Assembly (NCBI GenBank): GCA_947179395.2
Contig: OX359290.1
Location: 57,142,200 to 57,206,199 of the forward strand
DNA length: 64,000 bases
Direction: 5' to 3'
From: Pulicaria dysenterica
Lineage: Eukaryota > Streptophyta > Magnoliopsida > Asterales > Asteraceae
Shown: positions 31,334 to 44,449 of the stretch, piece after piece
Layout of the letters: each line of letters starts with the position of its first letter
How positions within the stretch are numbered: the first letter of the stretch is position 1
Made by a program: the position numbers and the translations under genes
The notes under the pieces: model-generated
The model's input: the letters and a program-made list of their open reading frames with translations, nothing else
The model's database searches: none
Told to the model about the DNA's origin: nothing

Positions 31334-32678
31334 ACCTCTATGAGAGTTATGCACATGGTGGCTTTGAAAACCCGAAATCGAAATTGTTTGTTTTCTGTCG
31401 AACAGAGGTTAGTGGCGCTAACTTTGAGTTAGCGGCGCTAACTTTTTCAAGATAGCGGCGCTAGCGTCGCTGAGTCAGTTTTTTGTTCATGTTTAAAAAC
31501 AGATTTTGGTCTCGGGTTTTGGCCTTGTTTTTGGCTTCTAGAAATTTTAATTTTGTTATTATGATGTTTAAATTCCAGTAGCATATATATATGTTTGGTT
31601 GTATGTGTATATAAGTTGGTAACCTTGCCTAGGCCCATTTGGTTATTTATGTGTTTGGATGCATGATGGTTGTATTATTATTCTTAAGATAAATTTGTAA
31701 TAATAATGTGGCTTGCATGCCATTTCATTCATCCATGTAATTGTAATAGATAAATAGGTATTTTATGGCTTGCATGCCATTTTATTCTATTGTATGTATT
31801 ATTACATTTGTGGATGATGAACACACATGATGGGTCAAAAGAGATGGAGTTTGGAGCCCATAAAGCCGATGAAGTCCAATGGAAGAACGCATAGGTTTTA
31901 TGGCAAGTAATACCAATTATAGTGTTTTATGCGTGTGATGTGATTTTGTATGCATGGATTGTGTAGGATTCGCATGCTAGATAATTTTTTGAAAATTAAC
32001 AAAATCACAAGAGATTTGATAAAAATGGTTTACAACTCTCTCGCGCACTCACATACAAGATTAACCCACATAGTGAAAATAGGTTTTTGTCACTTATATG
32101 TTAATCTAAAACCAAACCGGAAACAAAAGCCCGTCTTTCCTCAAAACGTAAATCACGCACCATCCATAAGACGATACCACCCGAATCTAGTCTTATGGGA
32201 TTTGGTTGTCGAACTTAGCACGAGCCAATTCCCATAAAACTGTGTGGAAGGTGAGTGTGGCAAAATTTCACAATTTTGGTTGTCGAGCTTAGCACGAGCC
32301 AACTTTGGTGAGTTTGTTACCATATGTCTTGATGGGCGATTTGCAATTTTAGGTTTGAAATCTTGGTTAATTGTCGAGCTTAGCAGGAGTTAACCAAAAT
32401 TTCAAGATTTAAAATTGGTGCAAGAAGGGATCAAACATGCCAAACGACCATTGGATGTCGTAGAATCCCGCAAGGCGCTAAGGATTGCAATAGAGATTGC
32501 AATTGGCAAAATTGTTGTCGACCTAAATAGTTTTATCATGTGATCCACGGTAACCCCGTCACATGGTGGGATGAAATATGGTTCTTAGCCTTGTTAAAGT
32601 TAATTCTTTATGGGTAAATTAATTTAACAAGATAATACATATGCAACAAACTAACTTAAGTCTACTTTGCAATTTTAG
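31334..32678 (+). other. Long leader of element D
   Basis: About 1.35 kb without a meaningful ORF between the primer site and the gag ATG. GTTAGCGGCGCTAAC-type words recur near 31410-31470, and the conserved-loop hairpins lie at 32193-32565. The length, structure and many short ATGs suggest roles in packaging or non-canonical initiation, which is inference. Confidence 0.65.
32193..32565 (+). other. Conserved-loop hairpin cluster in the D leader
   Basis: D1: TTATGGGATTTGG (32193-32205) pairs with CCAATTCCCATAA (32225-32237) at 12 of 13, loop TTGTCGAACTTAGCACGAG. D2: imperfect stem 32261-32279 with 32299-32316, loop TTGTCGAGCTTAGCACGAG. D3: a stem of about 27 bp, 32343-32370 with 32390-32421, loop TTGTCGAGCTTAGCAGGAG. 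A fourth hairpin, CATGTGA (32537-32543) with TCACATG (32559-32565), has a different loop and a counterpart in K. Loops keep length and sequence while stems are unrelated. Confidence 0.75.
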
Positions 32679-35600
32679 ATGGCATCAACAAGCGCAAACA
32701 CCACCACCACAAACGTTTCTCTACGAGTTTTCCTCGAGAAGGAGAAACTCGATGGTAGCAACTTCATGGATTGGTATAGGCAGCTTAAGCTTGTCCTACG
32801 CTATGAAGGGAAGATGCACACCATAGAGGAACCCTTACCCGAGGCACCTCCAAGCGGTGCAACGAGGGCAATCCGTGAGGCGTACGAGAAACGCCTCAAG
32901 TAGACTGAGGAGATTACATGCCTCATGTTGAGCACTATGAGTACCAATTTGCAAAAGCAAATGGATCACTTGGGTGCTCACGACCTGATCGTGCAGCTGC
33001 GGGATATGTTCCAGCAGCAGGCGAGGCAAGAGAGGTATGAATGCTTCAAGTCGGTTCTCGCTTGCAAGCTTCAAGATGGAGGGAACGTGAGTGCTCATGT
33101 TTTGCGTATGAAAGTAAACATTGAGCGCATGGAGAAGCTAGGATTTACCATCGGGAGGGAGATGGCGGTCGACATGATCCTCCAATCCCTGCCCAGTGTA
33201 TATGATCAATTCACTATGAGTTATCATATGCATAGCATGGATAAATCCTTGATGGAGCTACATGGTATGCTCAAGACTGCCGAAGCGAGCATGACCAAGA
33301 GCAAACCATCCTCCTCCTCCACTCCCGTTCTAGCTATCCGGGAAGGCCGCATAACCAAAAAGAAGGCCGCCCCTTCCAGGAAAGGGAAGGGTAAGGGAAA
33401 GGTTGGCGCTGCCAATTTTGCCCCGGCCTCTGAAGGCAAGGGTAAGGGGAAGATTCCACAAGCCAAGACTCCGGAGGATGCGGAGTGCTTCTTTTGTGGG
33501 GGCAAGGGCCACTACCGCCGAAGCTGCCCCAAGTACTTGGAGGGACTCAATAAGCTCAAGGCAATGAGCATATCGGGCCCGGAAGCTTCATGTACGTTCA
33601 TGATAGAACTTCACCATACTTCTACTTCTAGAGGCTGGGTTTTGGATACTGGCTGTGGCACTCACATATGTAATATGGTGCAGGTGCTAAAGGCAAGTAG
33701 GAGCTTGGAGAAGGGTGAGCTAGATCTTGTGATGGGGAACTCAGAGATCGTCCCGGTGGAAGCTCAAGGAAGTTTGGAGCTTTCATTCAAGACTGGCTAT
33801 TCTATTACTTTATTTGATGTATGCTATTCGCCCTGTGTGGCTAGAAACATTATTTCACTTCATAAATTGTATGACGATGGTTACAATTTTCATTTTGATC
33901 ATGGTGCTATTATATGCTTTAAAGATAACATTGTTTATTTTAAGGCTTTACCATGTCATGGCATTTATGAAGCAACTGCATACATTAAATTAACAAAGTC
34001 TATCATGAATATTGATTCTAGTTCCAAAGATGGTTTGGATAAGTATTCCTTGTGGCATGGTCTTCTTGGCCACATAAACAAGACTCGCATCACCAAGCTT
34101 CAAGCGGATGGAATCTTGGAGTCATTTGACCAAGGGTCGAATGATGTATGTGATTCTTGTTTATTAGGCAAGATGACAAAGGCACCCTTCACGGGGACTA
34201 GTGAGAGAGGTAAAGACCTCTTGGACATCATCCATACGGATGTATGTGGGCCTTTCAAACATGTTACAAGGAATAACTCGAGATACTTCGTAACATTTAT
34301 AGATGATTATAGTAGGTATGGATATGTCTATCTTGTTAAACACAAGAATGAAACCTTTGAGGTGTTCAAGACATTCCAAAACGAAGTTGAGAATCAATTG
34401 GGCAAAACGATAAAGATACTCCGGTCTGATAGAGGTGGAGAGTATCTAAGTACCAATTTTACCGATCATCTCAAGAATTGTGGAATTATTTCGCAATTAA
34501 CACCTCCAAGGACTCCACAATTGAATGGGGTCGCTGAGAGGAGGAACCGGACTTTACTAGATATGGTAAGGTCCATGATGAGTCGAACGGAGGTACCTAT
34601 TAGTTTCTGGGGATATGCCCTAGAGACGGCGGTAAGGATCCTTAACCTTGCACCAACCAAGAAAGTATCGAAAACACCTTATGAAATGTGGCACAAGAAG
34701 AAGCCGACACTTTCATACCTACGAGTTTGGGGTTGTCAAGCCTACGTAAGACGTGAGACTGAGGACAAACTTGAACCTCGATCAGAAAGGTGTTACTTTA
34801 TCGGATATCCTCCTACCGGTGTTGGATATATATTTTATAAACCTTCTGAGAACAAAGTTTTTGTTGCTCGAAGGGCATTTTTCTTAGAGAGAGAATTGCT
34901 ATCCAAACAAAGAGGCAACAAGGAAATTGATCTTGAGGAAGTTCAAGGATCAACCGATAAAGAACTTGAGGTTGGCACTAGCACTCAACCTAGGATGGTT
35001 GAAACTGAGCAAGAGAATGTTGTAGTACCTGACACTAATTCATTGCTTACTCCTAGGCGTTCCAGTAGAACTCGTTTCGAGCCAGAGAGATATGGATTCT
35101 ACATATCTGAAGGCAGCGAGTTAGTAGTGGACTCTGATGAGCCCTCTAACTACAAGGAAGCTATGGCGGGCCCTGAGTCTGCACAATGGAAGGAAGAAAT
35201 GGAAAGTGAGATGCAATCCATGTCGGATAACCAGGTCTGGGAACTGGTTGATCCTACGCCCGGGGTTAGACCCGTAGGGTATAAATGGGTCTTCAAGAAG
35301 AAGACCGGCATGGACGGAACCTTGGATACTTTCAAAGCGCGACTAGTGGCGAAGGGTTTCACTCAAGCACACGGTGTTGATTATGATGAAACCTTCTCCC
35401 CAGTGGCTATGTTGAAATCAATCCGAATACTCCTGGCCATTGCTGCATTTTATGATTATGAAATATGGCAAATGGACGTTAAAACCGCCTTCCTTAACGG
35501 GAAGCATTCCGAAGAGGTGTATATGACACAACCTGATGGTTTTGAACATCCAGAGTATCCGAACAAGGTTTGTAAGCTTAAGAAGTCCATTTATGGACTT

Positions 35601-36709
35601 AAGCAAGCATCTCGGAGTTGGAATCTATGCTTTGATGAGAAAATCAAGGAATTTGGATTTTCGAAAAGCAAAGATGAACCATGTGTATATGTCAGGGCTA
35701 GTGGGAGCACTATTGTTTTCTTAGTCCTATATGTGGATGACATATTGCTCATTGGAAACCATATTCCGATCCTTAAGAGTGTAAAAGCTTGGCTAGGGAA
35801 TTGTTTCTCAATGAAGGACTTAGGGGATGCGAGCTACATTCTGGGAATTAAGATCTATAGAGATAGATATAGAAAGCTGCTCGGGCTTTCTCAAAGTGCA
35901 TACATAGATAAGGTCGTGAGACGCTTTAAAATGGAGGAATCCAAGAAAGGAAACCTCCCTACGACACAAGGCTTGATGTTGAGCAAGACTCAATGTCCTA
36001 CCTCCCAAGAGGAGATAGAAGTAATGAAGCGGGTACCATATGCTTCGGCTGTGGGATCGATCATGAACGCCATGTTATGCACTCGTCCTGATGTGTCATG
36101 TGCTTTGAGCATGACTAGTAGATATCAGGCGAATCCCGGGGAGCTCATTGGAAAGCTGTAAAGAATATTCTTAAGTACCTTAGGCGTACAAAAGAAATGT
36201 TCTTGGTTTATGGTGGGCTAAGAGTAAAGGGTTACTCGGATGCTAGCTTCCAAACGGATAGGGATGACTGCCGATCTCAATCGGGGTTTGTATTCCTGTT
36301 AAATGGTGGTGCTGTCAGTTGGAGGAGCTCGAAGCAAGACACGGTGGCTGATTCGACTACCGAGTGGGAATACATTGCGGCAAGTGAAGCTGCAAAAGAG
36401 GCCGTGTGGATGAAGAAATTCATCCAAGATCTACAAGTGGTTCCAAGCATCACTGACCCTATTGAGATATTTTGTGACAGTGACGGTGCAGTGGCTTTGG
36501 CGAAGGAACCAAGAGCTCACAAGAGAACAATACATATTTTGCGCAAATACCACTTCATACGGGAAGTAGTTGAGAGTGGTGAAATTGTCATAAGCAGAGT
36601 AGCATCGGATGGAAACCTTGCGGATCCATTCACAAAGCCATTATCGCAGGGACCTCATGATTCTCACACTAATGCTATAGGTGTAAGATTCGCCAGCGAT
36701 TTGGCTTGA
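32679..36709 (+). pseudogene. Copia D gag-pol polyprotein, two lesions only
   Basis: One long reading frame of about 1,340 codons. Gag starts MASTSANTTTTNVSLRVFLE, with zinc knuckle CFFCGGKGHYRRSC at 33486-33527. Protease VLDTGCGTHIC lies near 33640, with Thr in place of the usual Ser. GAG-pre-integrase LWHGLLGHINKTRI, then integrase IIHTDVCGPF and SDRGGEYLS supplying catalytic acids. RT QMDVKTAFLNG and LYVDDILLIGN near 35730. RNase H YSDASFQTDRDDCRSQSG to FTKPLSQGPHD. Lesions: TAG at 32901-32903 in gag, and a one-base loss near 36141 (after RYQANPG) that shifts RNase H. It is otherwise open. The copia branch (Tork/Angela-like by feel) is not proven. Confidence 0.9.
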
Positions 36710-37616
36710 GTTATGTATTTAGTTTGTTTGATATGTAAATTTATATTTTGGGAACGATATAGACATTATTGTAACTTGTGCTTGTTTCGATATATAATAG
36801 AGATTATATATGCGTATGATACGGTTACATTCATGAGACTCTACTGTGTTCCATCTTAGCATGTATAAATCACTTCCGGAAATATTTCATATTTCAAAAA
36901 CTTTCCACGGTCAGTCAATCTTGAGGAAGGAAGATTGAATTAAGACCGAAATAAGCATGTGACCTTGAATTCAGTATGGTCGAATTAAGGAGCAATGCCT
37001 ATCTGTACTTGAAAAGAGTTTCAAGTGACTGGAAGACCCACACCCAAGTATACTCCATGGATTATAGTCACGAGCAACTTAGGATGATAATATCTTACGT
37101 CCTTAGACCTAAGATGTATGAACCGCTATATCATACTTCTTTCTTACTTTAGCCATTTTCAAAAGCAGTTCGTAACTGGCTGTGATAAAGGAAATGGCTA
37201 GATAAGTTAAGGGGTATGGTTTAGGGTTATACAGTCAAAAAGGGATTTGTTCCTCTGATATGAGAGATATCACTGGGCCCCTCGATTATTGGGAGCTGAT
37301 ACCAAAATTATGCATGGCCATGCGCAAGGAGTATTGATTTAGAGTCAAATATGTCCTTAACTTTTGGTCACCACCAATCAAGATCGAGAAACACAATCGT
37401 GAACGATCTAGAGATTGATACTCAATCCATGTCTCGTGTTCACATTGATATCGTGAACAAAAGGATGTTTAAGATCACTTATCTATAGGACCTTTCTGAA
37501 CAGGTTTCATTCGGATAACGAAACCCATACTGACTTGGGGGCAATGATGTTTTTGCCAGAGACCGCTCGTTGTCTGTGATTTGTTAGAAATGGTGCATCA
37601 TGTGCAAGTGGGAGTT
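36710..37616 (+). other. 3' UTR and polypurine tract of element D
   Basis: 0.9 kb without ORFs. The last bases, AAGTGGGAGTT before TGTTAG, form the polypurine tract. The same UTR layout is seen in K, B and the fragment at 60836-61179. Confidence 0.7.
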
Positions 37617-38423
37617 TGTTAGATTATGCCCACTGATGCGAGTACACCATTTGAATCACTAATGATGATGTATGGGCCTATTGGGTCATACACCGGGGTC
37701 AAATCTGACAGCAACTTAAGTAAAGGGACCGAAATTGACAAAATACAAAAGTTGACTTAGCAGGCTGGGTTAGCGCCGCTAACCATAAGGTGTTAGAGCC
37801 GTTAACATTTATGGGTTAGAGCCGCTACAGCTGCATGGGCTTTACGTCAAGTCATCTGACTAGCCGCGTTAGCGCCGCTAACCATTACTAGTTAGCGCCG
37901 CTAAGTCTGGGTTAGCGCCGCTAAGTCTAGACGTGACCTTTTGTCAAATCACCTCTCATGTTGGCCAATGTATGTAAGTATCTTGAGAGACTTTGGCCGG
38001 CCTTTGGGAGGTGAAGTGGTATCCTGGAGTTTATAAAAAGGACTACTTCAGCCTCATTCTCTTCTCTTGGCTTCATACACAATATACTACTCACAAGTGC
38101 TTCAAAAAGACTTAGGTGAGTTCTAAGAAAGAGAGTAAGGGCTTTAGCTCCAGAAATCGGTTCTAGCTTGTGAGTTGTTGTTCTCCTAGTCGGTTTTCAA
38201 GTAAGAAGAACCTAAAGGAGCTTGCTAGCTCAAGGGATTTGACGTGTTGCCGGGGTATCATCCTCTAGTTGATTTGTTCAAGCAAAGGAGAAGCAAATCC
38301 ATCCACTATACCAAAATTTGCTGGAGCTAAGGAGCTGGTATAACCTTCTCTCTTTTCTTTCCTGTTGCATTTCGTTTCATAGAGATTGATCCTTGTTTGG
38401 GGTTTTACGATTTGTGCTTTATA
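37617..38423 (+). mobile_element. 3' LTR of element D, last 64 bp missing
   Basis: Matches 30449-31255 over 807 bp with about 12 substitutions and no net length change, then breaks at TTTATA into sequence belonging to element B's 3' UTR. Confidence 0.85.
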
Positions 38424-38688
38424 ACCAATCACTTCCCTCAGCCTTCGCTCAGACTTCCATCCCATGAAGAATGACTGGCTGTGGACATTTAGAATGTATA
38501 CACATCCAGGGAAGAATAAAACATGCTAAGTTGGAACACAGTATTGATTTAAAGAAATACCCGCAACTTGCGTATTACTAAATCTCCATTTAATAATCGA
38601 TAAATACAATAAATACAATACTGCTCAATGTTCCCAAAAGGGTAAATACATCAAATACAATAACCAAATAAAATGTACAAGTACATAA
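38424..38688 (-). other. 3' UTR of element B, adjoining the D insertion
   Basis: On the minus strand this follows the B RNase H stop and resembles the 3' UTR of D and the fragment at 60960-61140 (CTTAGCATGTTT, ATTCTAAAT.TCCAC.G.CA). It is truncated at 38424. Confidence 0.65.
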
Positions 38689-41600
38689 TCAAACCAAATC
38701 GCTAGCAAATCTATTACCAATAACACGGGTGTGGGCATCGTGCTTTGCCTGTGATAACGGTTTGGTGAACGGATCAGCCACATTGCTATCCGTGTGTACT
38801 CTGCTGATGACAATATCTTCACTCTCGACCATGTCCCGGATGTAATGATACTTCTGCGGAATATGCCTCATGCGTCGGTGAGACCTTGGTTCCTTCGCCA
38901 AAACAACCGCACCCTCGTTGTCACAAAATACCTCAACAGGGTCAGAAATGCTAGGAACCACACCCAGATCTTGGATGAACTTCCTCATCCATACAGCCTC
39001 CTTCGTAACTTCACTGGCCGCAATATACTCCGACTCGGTAGTAGAATCAGCCATAGTATCTTGCTTGGAGCTTCTCCATGAGATAGCACCACCATTCAAT
39101 AGGAACACGAACCCCGATTGAGATCGGCAGTTATCCATGTCGGTTTGGAAGCTAGCATCAGAGTAACCAGTTACCCTAAGCTCTTCCTCACCTCCATACA
39201 CCAAGAACATCTCCTTTGTCCTCCGAAGATACTTTAGAATGTTCTTCACTGCCGTCTAATGTGCTTCACCAGGGTTGGCTTGATATCTACTTTTCGTACT
39301 CAATGCACAAGATATATCAGGCCTTGTACATAACATGGCGTACATGATCGAGCCTATTGCCAAAGCATAAGGTACTCGCCTCATTACTTCCCGTTCCTCA
39401 GGGGAACTCGGGCATTGAGTCTTACTCAATACCAAACCATGCGACATAGGTATGAACCTTTTCTTGGAGTCCTCCATCCTAAACCTCTTTAGGACCTTGT
39501 CTATGTACGAACTCTGGCTCAAGCCGATCAACCTGCGGGATCTATCTCTATAGATTTTAATCCCAAGTATATAAGTTGCATCTCCTGGATCTTTCATTAA
39601 GAAACAACTCCCTAGCCAGGCTTTTACACCTTGCAAAGTTGGGACATCATTCCCAATTAGTAATATATCATCTACATAAAGAACTAGGAACACAAATATT
39701 CTCCCACTAGCTCTAATGTAAACGCATGGCTCATCCTTGCTTTTAGAGAAGCCAAATTCTTTGACTTTCTCTTCAAAGTACAGGTTCCAACTCCGAGATG
39801 CTTGTTTGAGCCCATAAATGGACTTCTTTAGCTTGCAGACTTTATCCGGAAACTCTAGATGTACAAAACCCTCAGGATGTGTCATATACACCTCCTCTGA
39901 AAGTGTTCCATTAAGGAACGCGGTTTTGATGTCCATTTGCCAAATCTCATAATCATGAAATGCGGCAATGGCCATGAGTATCCGGATAGACTTCAACATA
40001 GCCACTGGAGAAAAGTTTCCTCATAGTCTACACCATGAGTTTGTGTGAAACCCTTAGCCACCAGTCGGGCTTTGAAGGTGTCTACCTCGCCATCCACACC
40101 GATCTTTTTCTTGTAGACCCATTTGCACCCTACGGGTTGGCACCCAGGCACAGGATCTACCAAGTCCCAAACTTAGTTATCGGACATGGATTTTATCTCG
40201 GATTCCATTGCTTTTTTCCATTTGGCGGACTCAGGGCCCACAACAGAGTCCTGGTATTTGGTAGGATGATCAGAGACAACTACCAAGTCGGTGCCCTCAG
40301 ATATGAGAAAACCATATCTCTCTGGCTTATGCCGACTTCTACCAGATCTCCTAAGAGGTAATGGGTTTACATTATCTCCAGCATCATCTTGCTGAGATTC
40401 AACCGTTACCGGTTGTGAGCTAGTGCCAACATCAGGTTCTACATTGGTAGTTTCTTGAACTTCTTTAAGATCAACCCTCCTCCCACTAGCATCTTTGGAT
40501 AGCAGCTCCCTTTCAAGGAAAACCGCCCTTATAGAAACAAATACCTTGTTCTCCGAAGGTTTATAAAACAAATATCCCATAGACCCAGCAGGATAACCAA
40601 TGAAAAAGCACCGTTTGGCCCTGAGCTCCAACTTGTCCTCTACCTCACGTCTCACGTAGGCAAGACAACCCCAGACCTTTAAATATGAAATGGATGGAAC
40701 CTTTCTATACCACATCTCATACGGTGTTTTCTTAACCTTCTTTGTTGGTACAAGGTTAAGGATTCTACCGGCCGTTTCCAATGCGTATCCCCAAAACGTA
40801 ACGGGAACTTCCGTTCGACATATCATTGACCGAACCATATCCACCAATGTTTGGTTTCTCCTCTCAGCGACACCATTTATTTGTGGCGTCCTAGGAAGGG
40901 TTAATTGCGAGACAATCCCACAATCCCTTAAATGGTCAGGGAATTCAAAACTAAGATACTCACCGCCTCTATCAGAGCGTAGCATCTTAATTCTTTTCCC
41001 TAGTTGATTTTCTACTTCGTTTTGATAAGTCTTGAATACCTCAATGGTTTCAAACTTTTGTCTCACCAAGTATACATACCCGTATCGACTATAATGATCA
41101 ATAAAGGTAACAAAGTACCGGGAGTGATCTCTTGTAGCATGCGTGAATGGACCACACACATCAGTGTGAACGATATCCAACAAGTATTACGCCCTCTCAC
41201 GAACGCCGGTGAAGGTGCTTTGGTCATCTTGCCCAATAAACAAGATTCACATACCTCATTAGACCCGTGGTCAAATGATTCCAAGATCACATCAGCTTTG
41301 AGCTTGGCGATGCGTTTCTTGTTTATGTGGCCTAACCGACCATGCCACAAAGATAACTTATCCAAAACGTTTTTGGATCCCGAATCAACATTCATGATTG
41401 ACCTATTGTTTTGCAAGCTTACGCTTGTCTCATATATGCCATGACATGGAAAAACTTTAAAATAAAAGACATGATCTTTGTAACATAAAATGCTACCATT
41501 CTCAAATATAAAAGTAAAACCATCGTCATACAAGGCATATAAAGAGATAATGTTTCTTGCCACGCAGGGCGAATAAGATACATTTAACAAAACAATAGAT

Positions 41601-42718
41601 AAGCCGGACGGAAAGGCGAGCTCCACACTCCTAATCTTCTCAACCCGGACAACCGCCATGTTTCCCATGATGAGGTCCAGCTCTCCATCAACCAGGTCCC
41701 TACTTCTTCTTAGTACCTGCACATTATTACAAACGTGAGTACCACACCCGCTGTCTAAAACACAGGCGTTAGAAGTAGAGGTGTTATGGAGTCCAATTAT
41801 GTATGTACCGGAGGCAGCGGCACCTTTAGCTCGAAGCTTCTTGAGCTCCTCCCTGTACTTGGGGCAACTACGCCGGTAGTGTCCCTTCTCCCCGCAGAAG
41901 AAGTAGGTTGCCTCTTCCGGTGAGGTGGCAGCGGGAGCCACTTGCTTCCCCTTCGGCTTTGGGGTTGGGTTAGGTTTGGGCTTCGGCCCATTGGCCTTAG
42001 CCTTCCCCTTCCCCTTTCCCTTGGAGCTCTAAGCGGGCTGCTTCCGCTCCTTACCACCCTCAGAGATGGCAAGAACGGCAGTGGAGGTGGAGAGCTTCGA
42101 CTTGGCAAGCTCCGACTAGGCGGTCTTCAACATGCCATGAAATTCCATTATGGTTTTATCCATACTATGCATATGGAAGTTCATAATAAACGGTCCATAT
42201 GACGGAGGCAAAGATTGGAGGATGATATCAACCACCAACTCTTTCCCCATTGGAAAGCCCAATTCCTCAACCTGATCCACGTACCCTTTCATCTTAAGTA
42301 TGTGGGACCTAACATTGCTACCCTCCTGCATCCGGCAACCGATGAAGGCCTTAACGCACTCATAGAGTTCTTGCCATGCCCGCTGTTGGAACATGTCCTT
42401 CAGCTGAGATATCATCTCATACGCACTCACTTTCTCGAATTTCCTTTGCAATTCGGGATTCATGGTTGTAAGCATTAGGCAACTCGCGTATTTTGTGTCC
42501 TTGAGGCGTTTCTCATACGCCTCTCGGATGGCCCTCACCGCGTTGGTAGCAGGAGCCTCCGGGAGAGGTGACTTAAGGACCTCTAACTTCATTTCATGAC
42601 GTAGAACGATTCTCAAAGTCCTATGCCAATCCATAAAGTTTGGCCCTGTGAGCTTCTCCTTCTCCAAAAATGGACTGAGTGACATGTTGGTGGTGTTGGT
42701 GTTGCTAGTAGATGCCAT
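38689..42718 (-). pseudogene. Copia B gag-pol polyprotein, multiply broken
   Basis: Starts MASTSNTNTTNMSLSPFLE at 42718. Zinc knuckle FFCGEKGHYRRSC near 41880. Protease VLDSGCGTHVC. GAG-pre-integrase LWHGRLGHINKKRI. Integrase IVHTDVCGPF and SDRGGEYLS. RT QMDIKTAFLNG and LYVDDILLIGND. RNase H YSDASFQTDMDNCRSQSG to the stop at 38689. Lesions: TAG for Glu near 42116, TAG near 42030, a frameshift near 41205, TAA for Gln near 40171, a one-base loss near 40012, and TAG for Trp near 39252. It is closest in the window to K. It retains the 34 residues before YVDD that K has lost. Confidence 0.9.
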
Positions 42719-44449
42719 CTACAAGCAAAGTACGAATTTGGTTAGTTTGATGTATTAAATCCTTGTTAAATAATTACCCACTTGTTTATAAAACAAATTA
42801 TATTAACAAGGGCTAAGAACCTCAAAGTACCCCAATCCATGACTGGTTTGTTGCGGATCACTTAATGGAGCTACTTAGGCAGGTAAACAATTTACCAATT
42901 GCAATTCGAGATCGCAATTCTTAGACACTTGTGGGATCCTATGTACTCATAGCGCCTTTTGGCATGTTTAATCCCTCCACACAATTCCTCATTAATCCAC
43001 TTTGGTAGCTCGGTATGGGCACGACAACTACCAAGGCATTTTAAGTCTTGGAATTGTAAATCGTCCGTCAAGATACACGGTGGTACTCTAGCCCAATGGT
43101 CGGCTCGGCTAGAGCTCGACAAACGACCTTGCGAGTTGCCACACGCACCTTCCACACAGTTACGCAAAACTGACCTCGGCTAGAGCTCGACGGTCAATCT
43201 TGTTTCACTAGATTCGGGTGGTGTCATCTTACAGGTGGCATGTGATTTACTTTTGAAAAACGGGGTTTTGTTTTTCTCGGTTAAAAAACGATTTTTAACC
43301 AATTCTTGTCTATGTGGCGCGCGAGGTTTGTTAACCAATTTAAAACTCTTGGTTTTATTATTTTGAAGAAATTTTCAAGCATGCGAAGATCACAAAACAT
43401 CCATGCAAGAAAATACAAAATAAATAAACAACCACGCATGTAGCTAATATATCCGGTAACGACCCACCCTATGCGCCTTGCCCTTGAGCCAACGGGCAAG
43501 ACTAAGTCATCTAAGGACAAATCCGAATGACTTGATGTGTGCTCCTCCCACTTGACCCATCGCGTCTCCTACCGACCTCCGGATCCAAGTTTGAGCCAAG
43601 ACACCTTCTTCATGTTTCCCTTTTGGTTGTCTTCGGTTCTCCTTTTATAATTTACAAATTTAAAAGGAAATGGCATGCAAGCCACGATATCTATTCTAAG
43701 CTAATACTAACAATTACAAAGAATAGAAAATCGGCATGCAGACCGTTAAATAATACAAACCGAATGAAATAATTAATTATTACAAACCATGTGTGGTACA
43801 AACCACCAAATGAATGAATATATTAATTACATACAACCAAAACACATCACTTAGGTCAAAAGTCTCCATGTTACCAGATTTACATACAACCACATAAACA
43901 ACCACAAAACAAACACGGCGTGGCACACCAAACCGTGTAAAATATCCAAACTAGATTTGTTCCTAAACTACCTAAAACACTCAAGGCACGAGTGAACAAA
44001 TCTTGTACGTATGCATTAGGAATTCCAAACACTTTGAAAAACCATATTCATACATATACAACATAAGTATATGTACGTGTGCATTATCATGCCAAAAACC
44101 GCCCGATACATATAAATATGCGAGTTAGGATATCTAGAAAGTTTCCAAAATTCGATTTTATAATTTTCTTTTAAAATTGGGTAAAAACTCACTGTTCACA
44201 GGCCCTTCACGACCTACTGTCCTTCACGGCCTCTCACGACCCGTGGAGACAGTAGTTCCCATGACCAGTGACACAAGTAGAAAAACCCATGACCTCTACC
44301 CCACAACTGAGGTCGTGTAGGCTTTACGACCGGTGAAGAAAACCTTCACGGCCCGTGAAGACCTTCTGGACAGAATGTCCAGTTTTGCAAAAATCGAATT
44401 TTCAGGCCATCTAGGTGCATGCATTGCATCAAGGTGGCTATAATACCAC
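42719..44449 (-). other. Leader of element B
   Basis: About 1.7 kb between gag ATG and primer site, no gene. One conserved-loop hairpin is clear on the minus strand: CCTTGGTAG (43028-43036) with CTACCAAAG (43000-43008), loop at 43009-43027 reading TTGTCGTGCCCATACCGAG, identical to the loop in K. CTTCACG..CGTGAAG words cluster near 44205-44370. The primer site beside 44449 is decayed (GTGGTATTATAGCC). Confidence 0.65.

Larger units (their letters stand above)
30449..38423 (+). mobile_element. Copia element D, nearly intact
   Basis: LTR 30449-31319, primer site, 1.35-kb leader, gag-pol 32679-36709, 0.9-kb 3' UTR with polypurine tract, and LTR 37617-38423 lacking its last 64 bp. Over 807 shared bp the LTRs differ at about 12 sites by eye (1.5 percent), the lowest I could count here. 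It is inserted in the 3' UTR of element B, which is on the opposite strand. The missing LTR tail and about 480 bp of B's UTR next to it look like one later deletion, which also removed the right target duplication. Confidence 0.85.

Noticed and set aside
31225..32237. Short plus ORFs in the D LTR and leader
   Set aside because: They overlap the LTR, primer site and hairpins. No domain similarity, and no homologous frame is kept in K or B leaders.
30449..38423. Possibility that D is an intact autonomous element
   Set aside because: One nonsense codon in gag and one frameshift before RNase H are clear, and the 3' LTR lacks its last 64 bp.
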